Positions 48,770-61,675 of a DNA stretch of 64,000 nt are shown here, piece after piece. The stretch covers positions 26,571,101-26,635,100 of the forward strand of contig OX578281.1 in NCBI GenBank assembly GCA_951217055.1, read 5' to 3'. Origin of the DNA: Gerris lacustris (taxonomy: Eukaryota; Arthropoda; Insecta; Hemiptera; Gerridae). The notes under the pieces are model-generated. The model did no database searches and was not told the origin of the DNA. It saw nothing but the letters and a program-made list of their open reading frames with translations. Each line of letters starts with the position of its first letter. Position 1 is the stretch's first letter. Both the position numbers and the translations under genes were made by a program.

Positions 48770-48938
48770 CATTGAGCACGTGGACAGTGATGGATTTGGG
48801 TTTAGCGTTGGAAGGGTTACACTGATATTTGCCTGAATCCGAGGGCTTAGCTCGCTGTATTAGGAGGAAGCTGGTAGTCGTTTCTCCCTTCTCCGTGATG
48901 ACGCTAACCCCTCCTCGAGGACTGTCGTAACTGATTAT
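48770..48938 (-). CDS. dpr-like gene, exon for the C-terminal half of Ig domain 2
   Basis: Minus-strand exon of 169 bases (56 codons plus one base), preceded by the acceptor TTTATAG and ended by the donor GTAAAT. It reads IISYDSPRGGVSVITEKG, then TTTSFLLIQRA, then KPSDSGKYQCNPSNAKPK and ITVHVLN. DSGxYxC is the F-strand Ig signature with the disulphide Cys, and SPRGGVSVITEKG with CNPSNA is characteristic of Dpr proteins. The first half of this domain (with its partner Cys) and Ig1 must come from exons further right, which I could not find up to 64,000. Phase 1 joins correctly to the exon at 42,827. Confidence 0.92.
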
Positions 48939-50552
48939 CTATAAACATAAAAAAAATAATATTTTAAAAATAAAACATCAGTATTATTCGGAAAATGGAG
49001 ACTACGGATTCGATTCCCGACTCAAGTAAAAGGCCTTCCCTACGCTCGGTGTTCACCCAGTCACCACATAAATGGAAAATGTTAAAGTTTAGTGTCGTAT
49101 ATTTTGTCAGTTATTAGGTTTATACAGCTGATGGAGCGCTTAACCCGTGTCGTTCATTGTATGTATAGTTGTATTAGCCCTTTGGCAAATGGTTAATAGC
49201 CAACTTATTACCAGGAGCTGTAAGTGGGTAAGACCCTAATAAGCCCTGTGTCACATATGAATGTAAGACATGGATAATATCTGCTGTCCGATGGAAGAGA
49301 ATTTCTACAAAAATTATTGAAATTTTAGATGAGTGTTTAATAGACGTCTAAGTCTAATTACAAATGAATTCAAAAACAACATTTCATATTATTTTAAATG
49401 TACGAACAGGAGAAACAACACAGTTACATCTTGTATAATATTAAAATGAATAACATTTGGAATTTATTAACCAACATTGGAACAGAAAAAAATGAAAAAA
49501 ATAATAAAGAAACGGGTTTATTCAAATTTATCTAGTTTTAGAAACACTCAAATCATGTAACATTATGCACTATTACAAGGGTAAGGAATCTGTATCCGAG
49601 GTTGAGGCACCCGCATTTAAGGGTGGGACACCCACATCCTAGGGTGAGGCACCCACATCCTAGAGGGGGTCACACCCTGCTTTACGTTATCCACCCATAA
49701 AGTCGGCTCTTAAAGACCTTAAAATCTAGCAGAAGAGTTAAACTCAAGCGCGAAAAAAACTTTTTCCCGACACACAACTCCTCCTTCCACGCGGAATTTG
49801 AATTTTGCACATTTCTCTTTCCCCTACTGTACGGGAGCCCTGAATAAATTTACATAAACACATGTAAAAATAGATAGAAGGAAAAGGGGGATAAAAGGAA
49901 GGAAATTTATAGACTTATTCACTGGTTTCAAGTTTTCCCTCTCTCTCCCCCCCCCGCCCTCATCAGTAACAAGGTTTAGTCGTTTTTCTAGTTTTCCTCC
50001 CTCATTCAGAAACCAAATCAAAATGTAAATGTACTGGTAAAATTTTAAGAGGGGGAATTCAATGATGTAAATAAGTCCCATTTATATTAGCTACAGAAAT
50101 GAATGGCACCGAAAATATTTTATATTAATAGTTTCAAAATACTGAATTGAATCGCTCGACTGCACAAGCAATGTAAAAACGCTTGTCTGCTAACACAAAA
50201 AAGCTTCTAACTTGGATAGAGTAAGTTAAAACAAGAAAAAACGATTCGTTCTTACTATCTTAATTCCAATAAACTCGAACGAGTAGTTTTTAAGATTTGA
50301 TGGTTTGTAAAAATGTTAAGGGGTAGACTAATAGACAGTTCTCTGATGTCTGAAACGGATATCTCTCTTGGGATTTGTTAAATCGGTTAAATAATATTAT
50401 ATATATCAGACAAAAAATTTCGTTTTCCTGAAAAATCACAATACGTTGTTACCTTCGGTAAACTCGGAAGCCAAAGAAGGAAAGAAATACACTATTCAAT
50501 AATGGATTGTAATGGCATAACATCATTAAAGTACGTGAATGGAGGATGCTAT
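48939..50552. other. Probable dpr-like intron; SINE remnant and short repeats
   Basis: 49,010-49,290 has a B-box-like GGATTCGATTCCCGAC and TGTTCACCCAG, shared with the tRNA/5S SINE family, so a headless copy. 49,595-49,665 has two to three GGTGAGGCACCCACATCC units. 50,338-50,390 (CTGATGTCTGAAACGGAT) recurs at 59,478 and 60,873. No exon found. Confidence 0.45.
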
Positions 50553-50736
50553 GTGTTAAGGCCTCCATAGACGATCAAACATGATGTTTGCACAAACCTG
50601 GTGTCGGGCAAATTTAGGCCATACACGTCAAACATCATGTTTGCGCAAACTTCACACAGCCCCATACAAGGTCAAAATGTTAGAGCAATTATCATGTTTG
50701 CGCCAACATTGTGACCGTGTATGGGGGCCTTTACAC
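50553..50736. mobile_element. MITE with imperfect inverted ends
   Basis: GTGTTAAGGCCTCCATAGAC at the left end pairs with the reverse complement of the right end (GTGTAAAGGCCCCCATACAC). Interior words ATCATGTTTGCGC and AAACATGATGTTTGC are also inverted. About 184 bases, no coding content. Confidence 0.6.
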
Positions 50737-50938
50737 TAATACACTAATTGCCAAACTATTTTTTAAACTAATAAAATATTTGTAATACTCCTTTATAGGA
50801 CAATAGAACGGATTAAGTTTGTTCTAAGCACAATGAACCGAATTTTGATTTACAACAGTATAATATAAATGTTATACGCGAAATACATGATACCTCTATT
50901 TAATATAAATTTAATCATTCATATATACATGCATAAAT

Positions 50939-52226
<1,288 letters not shown>

Positions 52227-52485
52227 TCATTTTACGTTGACGCACCTACAGCCTAAACTACTGAACCGATTTTAATGAATGAGGGCTTTTTGGATTCGTC
52301 TAGGGCCCTAGTGCATTCCTTGATCAAAAATTTTTTAGATAACTCATCCCTACGCTGAACGCGGAGCGAGAAACCAAGCTAGCGAACAGTCACTTTAACG
52401 TTGACGCACCTACATCCTAATCTATTGAACCGATTTTAATAAATGAGGGCTTTTTGGATTCGTCTAGAGCCCTAGTGCATTCCCC
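52227..52485. repeat. Direct repeat pair, about 168-base period
   Basis: ACGTTGACGCACCTACA then GAGGGCTTTTTGGATTCGTC and CCCTAGTGCATTCC occur at 52,237-52,319 and again at 52,402-52,484. A C run of about 11 follows the second copy. Confidence 0.8.
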
Positions 52486-52889
52486 CCCCCCCCCTACAAC
52501 CAATCAACATAATATAAAAATATATATAATAATAATATATATTATTGTAATTATACCATTAGTTACTTTTAACATATATACTTTATAATTAAGGTAGGTG
52601 TAATTAAGACAATATTAAGGGGTCACTTCGTTACTTATATAAGGTCAGGATCCAGCTGGATATGCGCAAATGATAGCAATGTTAGTGTATCTAGGTGGCC
52701 AAATGCTGCTAAAAATCTTTGTATGCTCCTACAATTAGAATGTTAAGTTCTTTCAATGTCATAGGTCTCGTAGTTCTCCAATCTCCATAGACCTTGTCCA
52801 GCTTTTAAGTTCACTTTTATTTGACTCTAATGTGTGGGAATAAACAGTTTAGAGAATCCTTCCTTAGGGACCGTACAAAAAGTCATGAA

Positions 52890-53392
52890 ATCTGACCAAA
52901 AACCACTTACGTGGTAAAAAAACACCCCGCCAAGTGTGTGGTCCAAAAAAGTTGTGAAATCAACTTTCTGTCCCGCCAAGTGATGTTGGCACTTGCTCCT
53001 GACCCAACACTGTCAACTTAGATATTTATCAGCTTATTCTCCTAGGCGGTGTGAGGAAAGCCTTTTAACAGAGTTGTTGAAGGCTCTTCTCGATGCCACA
53101 ATGATCATCGCTGTAAATCTTTTCCATTATCAAAAAGCAAATAAAATAGAAATATGTAATATTCAGATTAAGCTTTCAAGGAATGACCCCAACTACTACT
53201 ACTACTTAACTGTGAGTAGTACTGCAGGCACACCGCCAAGGAGAATAAGCTGATAAATATCTAAGTTGACAGTGTTGGGTCAGGAGCAAGTGCCAACATC
53301 ACTTGGCGGGACAGAAAGTTGATTTCACAACTTTTTTGGACCACACACTTGGTGGGGTGTTTTTTTACCACGTAAGTGGTTTTTGGTCAGAT
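52890..53392. mobile_element. 503-base inverted-repeat element
   Basis: Arms 52,890-53,053 and 53,229-53,392, each 164 bases, are almost exact reverse complements (TCTGACCAAAAACCACTTAC at the left edge, GGCGGTGTG at the inner edge). CCGCCAAGTG words recur three times per arm. The 175-base loop is unrelated to the arms and contains no clear gene. A MITE or snap-back element. Confidence 0.8.
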
Positions 53393-54921
53393 ACAATTAT
53401 TTGATGAGGAAAAGTTTCGAGAAGCCATGTGTCCGAGTTTTTTTTTTTTTTTTTATATATATATCTAAACAGACTTGTTGTTTAAACAATTAAGAATTTA
53501 AAATTCGCAAAGCTTTTGACGAAATATTCGTTCATTCATCCATTTTCTTTTTAATAAAATGGTTTTTTTTAATTCTTTTTAATAATATAATCAAATTGTG
53601 GCTTGAATACCAGGTAGGTTTGAATGCAAGATACCACAAAGTATTTTTTATCTAAAATACCCTTTAACCGTGGGAATTTTATTCCGTATTATATATTTAT
53701 TTTTTTTATTATACTTGTCCTTGAGCTGTTTTATTAATAATTCTGAAATCTACAAAGTTGCAAATAACTAAGTTGATTTTAATTATTTTATAAGGAGAAT
53801 GGAGAACATGTCTTAATACTAAATAAGTATGTATCCATTCTATGATGAAAAAGCCCGGATTTAAGGTGAGTGGCGCCCTGGGCTGCTCACAGCTTTGCCC
53901 CCCCCCCCCCCCCCCACGGTATTTTATGCATACCGGCATACGCACAATAGGGCATTCAAACACGCTCACACATAACACAAATACACGAACACTTAGCTCA
54001 AGCACATAGCTTTAAAGGTATATTCAACAATAACAAAATTAGTTCTATAAAAGGTTTTCAGACCAGTCAAATAAAACACTATAAAAATCGATAAAATCAC
54101 AAACTAACGGCTAGTTCTGATTTTTTAATACATTGATAGAAGCACTACCAATAGATTATATCCAAGTTTGCAGCTTCGAAAGACCTGTGCTTACTTCGTA
54201 GCACTCTGAAAACCGTGACATTTTCGCACTTGTTGCAGTTTTGTCACTATATCTCCTAAACAATGAGTTTTGTTTTATGAAACATATTATAAACGTTTAT
54301 AAAGAAGATTAAATTTGCTTCAAGTTGTTGCCATAACCAGTTCTGTACGTCAAATAGTTACCAAGATACAGCCCTTCAAAAATTAGCAATTTTATTACAA
54401 AAAAGTGAAATTTTTAGATTTGGTCAACCTTTGACCCCGAAGTCGAGCAAATTACTTATTTTACGGATAAAGTTATAGGGTGAAGGTGAAATGTTGTAGC
54501 AAATGTAATTACCTAGCTTTAATTTAAGCACATAACGACGTCTTTAGGTCTGAATGTTTTTCTAGCAATGCTTAAAAAACCAAAAAATGGGGAAACTGTA
54601 TTTTTCATACATTTGTTCTGCTGAGTTTTCAAGATGGTTTGAAGGGTATTTGACTGCAGCACACGTAAAATTCTTCAAATGTGTCTTCCGTTAGTTGAAT
54701 GTGATTAGAAAAGAAAACAATTGATTTAATTTTTAAAAAAGTGTTGCTTGGTACTATATATTTATACTAACTCCTCTCTTAAAAATAGCTATACCAATAA
54801 GCACAACACGCTTTTTAAAAAGTTAAATAAATTTGTTAAAAATTATGTTTTATTTTTTAAATCGATCTACAATAAAATTTGGTTTTACCTTTTTAACTGT
54901 TATTTATTTATTGTTATTATT
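53393..54921. other. Unclassified; possible TE end near 53,850
   Basis: CCCGGATTTAAGGTGAGTGG and GGCGCCCTGGGC at 53,850-53,885 resemble the reverse complement of 55,335-55,386 (GTCCTGGGC, AAATTGGGGCC), possibly the two ends of one DNA transposon enclosing the pseudogene below. A C run of about 17 lies at 53,898-53,915. The rest is AT-rich. Confidence 0.3.
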
Positions 54922-55335
54922 ACAAATACTGCCGAACGCCGAAGGCGTTATGGTTCTGTGAAGTGCCACAAAGTCATCTTTGACGAGAAAACTCATAAAA
55001 ATGGCCCAGGAGAATTTGCTGGCCAACGACCAGCAACAAACTACGACTTATTGCTCCAACATGCTCCGCCTTCCAAAGCCAGGGAATTAAGACGAAGCAA
55101 ACATGGTTGCTTTGTCTTAATTCCCTGACTAGTTAAGGATGCTGACTGCGACATTAGAAATCGTCAAAAGTGGCACTTGACAGGAGCAGTGGTAATCATT
55201 GGAGAGGATGTGGACCTCCTCGTCCTTCTCATAGGTTTGGGATCGGCTGTAAAGACCTTTTTTTCCAAAAAAAAAGGAGCTGAGATGACTCTGGCCTCTT
55301 ACAATAGTAAAAATTTTGCGCCCCACAAAATCTAG
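54922..55335 (+). pseudogene. Broken fragment of an invertebrate TE-associated protein family
   Basis: One frame runs RRRRYGSVKCHKVIFDEK to ELRRSKHGCFVLIP, meets a TGA at 55,126, then continues in the same frame with DADCDIRNR, VVIIGEDVDLLVLLIGL and LASYNSKNFAPHKI to a TAG at 55,333. DAD...GEDVDLLVLL is a phrase found in repetitive invertebrate proteins of unknown function that may have a nuclease-like fold. The stop falls inside a 21-base inverted repeat (55,080-55,127), so the residues before it may be a duplication artefact. Not functional as it stands. Confidence 0.5.
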
Positions 55336-56303
55336 CGTCCTGGGCTATAGCCCAGTTAGCCCATTTACAAATTGGGGCCTGATGATGAATCATGGATAGT
55401 ATTTGGGCAGAGCCCCCGAGTCAAATTAAAAATCATTTGATTAACCAACACATAATATATTATAATAATTTACTTTTTTCGCAGATATTAATTTATCCTA
55501 TTGTAGCAACAAGTAAACAACCCCTCTTATTTTTGGAATTAAAAAATAACAAAAAACCTTTTTTAGTATTCTTTTACACATTTTCCTTTATATTCCATTA
55601 TACTCAACTCTGAAAAAATAAGGTGTTGCACTCAGGAAAAACAACAATAAGAAAAAGAGTGCCCCCCCCCCTAAAAAAAACAATGAAAATAGAAGAAGAA
55701 AATGAGGAAAAAACCAAACAAACCTCAAGATTATTTAAAATAGAAAAGTAAAAAAAAACCTCTAAAGAAAGGGCGTAATATGGCGTCCATAAAAACACAC
55801 TATAATGCTTATATTGTATAAACAAAAGAAGGGTCCAATTTTTCGCGGGAAATTTTCCCTCTTTATTCTGTCACCTCTATCCCCTTTCCCTTGCCTTTGT
55901 GAAAACCCCGCCTCAATATGAATACAATGTGCTTGTAGGCCTAACAATGGAGTCACCCCCTAGAATTTTTTTTTTAGGGTTTCCTAAATGACTTGAGATT
56001 ATATCTTAAAACCATTTTTATTACGAAATCTGATTTTTTTTCCCCCAGTGCTGCATTTTGTGGGGATAAAACAACACCAAATTCCCTACCTACTTCAATA
56101 TAAGAGGATTTCATCGGAATAATAACCAATCAGATAAATTCAACTTTATTTTCTATTGTACATTTTCTTTGTTATTGCTGAGATTATTAAAAGTTTTTTC
56201 TATTATATTATTATTGTTGGTATACTCGTAGATGAATAACGTGAAAAAACTTTCCTTATTTTTATAAAATTTATTTCCAATATTGAGAAAAAATAGAAGT
56301 TTT
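55336..56303. other. AT-rich, no gene recognised
   Basis: Short open frames only. A C run of about 10 lies near 55,662. Confidence 0.45.
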
Positions 56304-59231
56304 AGATAATTTGATTGTGGATTATTAAAAGGTTAGTAAAATTAACAATTTGCTAATTTGAAAATAAGGTTATATTTCACCCATTACGGACATCATCAGA
56401 CCTCAAGTCTATGATTGTGTCTAAAAGTTTACATATTTTCTGAACAATTTAAAAGATAATACATATATGGATAAAGCAAAATTAAAATAAAAGTACACCA
56501 TGATCATTAGGGTGGGCCTTAATAATGAACATTTTTTAATTTTAGCTCCCAACCCCTAACTTTGTGCGAATACATGAGAAAATGATTTTTCAAAAGTTTC
56601 AGGTCAATCGGAAAATTTTAAATGGTGCCGCTTTTTATTTGAAAATTGGTAAATAAAAAAATCAATAATATAGCGATTATTTCTAGAAGATTTCAAAATA
56701 TCACGTTTATAATGCAATATTATCCGTGATGTTTTATTATTTACATAAATGATATACTTTTATTAACTAATATAACTAAAAGTAAGGCAATAAGTAAAGA
56801 GATACATTTTTTAGAGATATACATACATAGCAAAATAGTGAAAATTGGGAAAAAATTTTGTTTTTCGTATAAATTTCGTAATTATTTTAATCATATGAAC
56901 AATATTTAATGCTTTAACATACATTAAATGGTACTACAGGTTATGTGCTTCATATTAATACGTATTAACAATGCATACCTATCATAGTTCTTTTTAAAAC
57001 TAGTAACATACATACTAGTGGAGTCAATGAAGCTATAACATAAGCCACATTTTGAACGAAAAAGACCGTCTTTTGAGTTTGAATATCTTTTATGCATTAT
57101 TTTTTATTTTGGATTGCAAACAAGGAATAAGGGTTTTGGGGGTCGCTGATTACGAATTTGAAGTCAAAAATAAAAAATTAAAAAAAATGGCGGCCCTAGG
57201 ATGGCGGGAAAAATCTTCCGTTTTATACGAAATTCGTGATAATTATACATAAATTAAGAACTAAACATCTAACCAAAGTTTTTTTGTTGGTCGCTGATTA
57301 TGAATTTAAGGTAACAGTACAAAATAGTAGAAAAAATGTTTGATTTTATTAAAATATTCATAAAGCAATAACGTGCATTGTATAACATATATAATAAAAT
57401 AGCAAAAATAGTGGATATAAATAAATTGTAATTATTCCGTTTAAATTTTGATGTTATACATTCAAATATTTAAATTGTTTCTAGATTACGATGTTAGTTA
57501 TAGTTTGTTTCAGTATATTCTTTATTGAACCCTTCATTTAGGTACTCTCATCTACCTGACCCCTAATCTGCATTCCTGAGCCCTCTGCCCTGAGGCTCAA
57601 GAATGCACACTAATCCTAGTAATCCTTTAATAACATAATACAAAAATAGCAAAAGCAGTGAAATAAAATATATATATTATGATAAAATTATAATTCAAAC
57701 TTCCGGATACATGAAACAAGGAACTTGAAAAAAGGATATTTGAAAGTAAAATTAAGTTGCAAAATGATTTTTTATAAAGTCTTTCGTTTGTAATATTTAA
57801 TAATGTAATATTTTTGTACATAGTATTACTTTTTTTTTTTTTTTTTTTCATTGCTTTTGCTATTTTTGCACTATGGTATTGCTTTATTAATATTTTAATA
57901 AAATAAAAGATTTTTTTTCACTACTTTGTATTTTTATTGTAAAGGATAACTAGGATTAGTGTGCATTCCTGAGCCTCAGGGCCGAGGGCTAAGGAATGCA
58001 GATTAGGGGTCAGGTAGATGAGAGTACCTAAATGAAGGGTTCAATAAAGAATATACTGAAACAAACTATAACTAACATCGTAATCTAGAAACAATTTAAA
58101 TATTTGTGTCATTGTGAATGTGTAACATCAAAATTTAAACGGAATAATTACAATTTTTTTATATCCACTATTTTTGCTATTTTATTATGTATGTTATACC
58201 ATGCACGTTATTGCTTTATGAATATTTTAATAAAATCAAACATTTTTTCTACTATTTTGTACTGTTACCTTAAATTCATAATCAGCGACCAACAAAAAAA
58301 CTTTGGTTAGATGTTTAGTTCTTAATTTATGTATAATTATCACGAATTTCGTATAAAACGGAAGATTTTTCCCGCCATCCTAGGGCCGCCATTTTTTTTA
58401 ATTTTTTATTTTTGACTTCAAATTCGTAATCAGCGACCCCCAAAACCCTTATTCCTTGTTTGCAATCCAAAATAAAAAATAATGCTTAAAAGATATTCAA
58501 ACTCAAAAGACGGTCTTTTTCGTTCAAAATGTGGCTTATGTTATAGCTTCATTGACTCCACTAGTATGTATGTTACTAGTTTTAAAAAGAACTATGATAG
58601 GTATGCATTGTTAATACGTATTAATATGAAGCACATAACCTGTAGTACCATTTAATGTATGTTAAAGCATTAAATATTGTTCATATGATTAAAATAATTA
58701 CGAAATTTATACGAAAAACAAAATTTTTTCCCAATTTTCACTATTTTGCTATGTATGTATATCTCTAAAAAATGTATCTCTTTACTTATTGCCTTACTTT
58801 TGAGTTATATTAGTTAATAAAAGTATATCATTTATGTAAATAATAAAACATCACGGATAATATTGCATTATAAACGTGATATTTTGAAATCTTCTAGAAA
58901 TAATCGCTATATTATTGATTTTTTTATTTACCAATTTTCAAATAAAAAGCGGCACCATTTAAAATTTTCCGATTGACCTGAAACTTTTCAAAAATCATTT
59001 TCTCATGTATTCGCACAAAGTTAGGGGTTGGGAGCACAAAATTTCAATACTTTTTTTTCTCACCTCTATGATGAAGGCCCACCCTAAATGATCATATGAG
59101 TCGCACATTTTAGAGGCAATCTCAGACTTGAGGTCTGAAGATGCCCGTAATGGGTAAAATATAACCTTATTTTCAAATAAACTAATTTTTAATTTTACTC
59201 ACCTTTTAATGGTCCACAATCAAATTATCCA
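56304..59231. mobile_element. 2.9 kb giant hairpin element
   Basis: The left arm (56,304-57,667) and right arm (57,849-59,231) are reverse complements for about 1.35 kb with scattered substitutions and indels: ATTTGATTGTGG at the left edge mirrors CCACAATCAAAT at the right, GGGGTCGCTGATTACGAATT style blocks mirror, and CTACCTGACCCCTAATCTGC mirrors at 57,553 and 58,000. The loop is about 180 bases. Arm ends carry CTGAAGATGCCCGTAATGGG, resembling Penelope-type termini. Short frames such as 57,052-57,252 have no recognisable domain. Confidence 0.8.
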
Positions 59232-61045
59232 AAAGTATCAAAGGTACAAACTAGTAAGAATAATTTTCAACTGAAATAGAAGTTTTATTTAAGAGTAGAG
59301 TTAAAGGGCAGGAATTTTTCTGACACTGTCTCACCTTATGTTGAAAAATCTAACTCAAAATCGTTAGCTTTGAATATTCTTCGATATTTATTTTGCTTCT
59401 GAGCTTACCGGAAGCTATGTGACCGTTCTGAAGAACGAAAAAATGTTAGGTCTCCGATTTCAAAAATGCCAAGACAGAAATCCGTTTCAGACATCAGGGA
59501 AATTTTTGGTTTCGTGTCTGTCTGTCGTTCAATTTTTGCGAACCGATACATCTTAAAAACTACACGTCCCATTTTAATCAAATTTGGATGGTAGGTTATA
59601 ATTAGCTCATAGTTGGTCCCATATAAGTTTCAAGCTTCTCCGCTAATTTGTTTCTCTTTCACATGCTCACTGACATACATTTATTTACACATATAGCTTC
59701 AAAAGTACGTAAGTTTATTGAAAGAAGTCCGCAGATAGCCCTAGATTAATTTGAACCGTCTGCGCTCTTTAACTTTTGCTAAATTGATACTTTAATTTAT
59801 GTAAAAAAATCAAAACAATTTTGACAGAATTAAAAAAACGGGGGAAACAATTAGACAAATTAGGCAATAATGGCTTGTAAAATTATAAAATCAATAAAGT
59901 ACGTAATAGGATGTGAGGAAGCTATGTGCCACACCAATTGGCAGTCTATTTTCTTCACTCATTTATCATATATTAATATAGAGGTTTTACATTTTTTGTT
60001 GAGAATCAATCTTAAGTTATGTATAAAAAATTATTTCTTTTTCCCTAAAATTTTATTTCAGATATAATATATATTAATGATTTACATAAATTTATTATGA
60101 AAATTCAAAATATGTAATGCATTTGATTTTAAAAAAACAAAAAAAAAAACATTAGCTATAATGTAAATGTATGTAAGTGTATATATTTAAATGTAAAGTT
60201 GGCAGAATAGCAGTAGAGAGCTATCAAGAGAAGTTACAGGTTTAACAGCTGTTAGCTACATCCGGAGCTATACCGAGTGGAGCTCTCATAGCTCCATCCT
60301 GTAATAATTCAAGTTGCAAACACACGTTGTATTCACAACCCTCTCGTGCGAACAGGACAAGTATATATGTATGGAAAACCTCCGCCAACTTGAAAATTCT
60401 CTTCACTTTTTCATAACGAAGAAAAATTATAAATATAAATATTTTATATAAGAGGCACCCTTGGAAAATAAACTAGGCGCAAGAGGGGAAAAAAAACCCT
60501 TAGAATGAATCTCTCTAGTAAAATATGTTTCTGCCTAGCAAGCTCTTCTTGTGGACTGTTCAAGCTCAAAACAGATTTCACATAATAATTTATAAAATGT
60601 CAATTTATTTGTTTTCTGGCTTTAATTTCTGCCTCATTTCACAGTTCTTTTAATTGTCCTTACGTTTTGTTTTTATTATAGCAAAGAGGGGGGGGGGGGG
60701 GATTTATTTATAATAATTATAGGAGTACAATTAATATTTTGAACCGCCTGTGAGCTAATTTCCACAAAACATTTAAATTTCAAAATCGAATGTGATTTCA
60801 ATGATAGAGTAGTAGGTTTGCAAAAATATTAACGGACAGACAGACAGACAGTCACAAGATCAAAAATGTTCCGTGATGTCTGAAACGGATTTTTATCCGG
60901 CAATTTTTTAAATCAGAGATATTAAAAAAATTCGTTTATCTGCGATTGAGTTGAAATATACATTTTTTTTAATTTTTAGTGCGTTGAAAGTGATTCTTTT
61001 CGTACTTGTATTGATTGCGAATGCGGGTTTCATAATTCTTCACCT
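59232..61045. other. Unclassified; TE fragments and a G homopolymer
   Basis: 59,475-59,700 (ATCCGTTTCAGACATCAGG, TGTCTGTCTGTCG) and 60,830-60,920 (GACAGACAGACAGACAG, GATGTCTGAAACGGAT) are opposite-strand relatives of one repeat. A run of about 15 G lies at 60,686-60,700. No gene found. Confidence 0.4.
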
Positions 61046-61285
61046 TATCTCACGATTTGCGTGTTTGTTTATATTTAACAAAACTAATTTGCTGTTTGTT
61101 TAATTAAAGTAACTGTTTTTTCTGTATTAATTATTAAAATCCAACAAGTAAAGTAAGCAACTCGTGCGAAAAATGCATTTTGCTTTGCTCGTGTGGTTAT
61201 ACTACCCTCGCTATCACTCACGGTGCAAACTGCACACTTGGATGCAAAATGAAACTCTGCACTAGACGCGTAATGTACTATTATC
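61046..61285 (+). repeat. Dispersed repeat R4, copy 2
   Basis: Counterpart of 43,060-43,320: TTGTTTAATTAAAGTAACTG, TGCATTTTGCTTTGCTCGTG and GCACTAGACGCGTAATGTAC in the same order. The short minus-strand frame here is a by-product of the repeat. Confidence 0.75.
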
Positions 61286-61534
61286 AGAATGATCATAATA
61301 CTACCGGCTACCTTCGATAAATGTACATAAGAAATGTAGGTTTTACACCTAAAAATTCAAAATAAGTAAAAACTCTAAATTCAGCAGGCATCTTAAAGAG
61401 ATTTTCCTCTCTTCAGAAGAAATATAGCAAACAATATGACTGAAAACAGAGATAACTATGAGTTAACAAGATAAAGTTGACCTTTCTAGAAATACTACAA
61501 GATTGTGCTTACTAACCAAACCTTTTTTAAATAA

Positions 61535-61675
61535 AAATAATGAGGACATTAATAGGACTCTTTAGCTGTTATCTGATTTCAAAGTAATGATGGCAAATAG
61601 GACTCCAGTGCTGTGATCTGACTTCAAATTAATGAGGATATTAATAGGACTCTAGCGCTTAGCTCCGTGTTTAAA
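61535..61675. repeat. Short tandem repeat, about 55-60 base unit
   Basis: Nearly three units with AATGAGGACATTAATAGGAC, then CTCT/CTCCAG and TGATCTGACTTCAAA variants. Confidence 0.7.
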
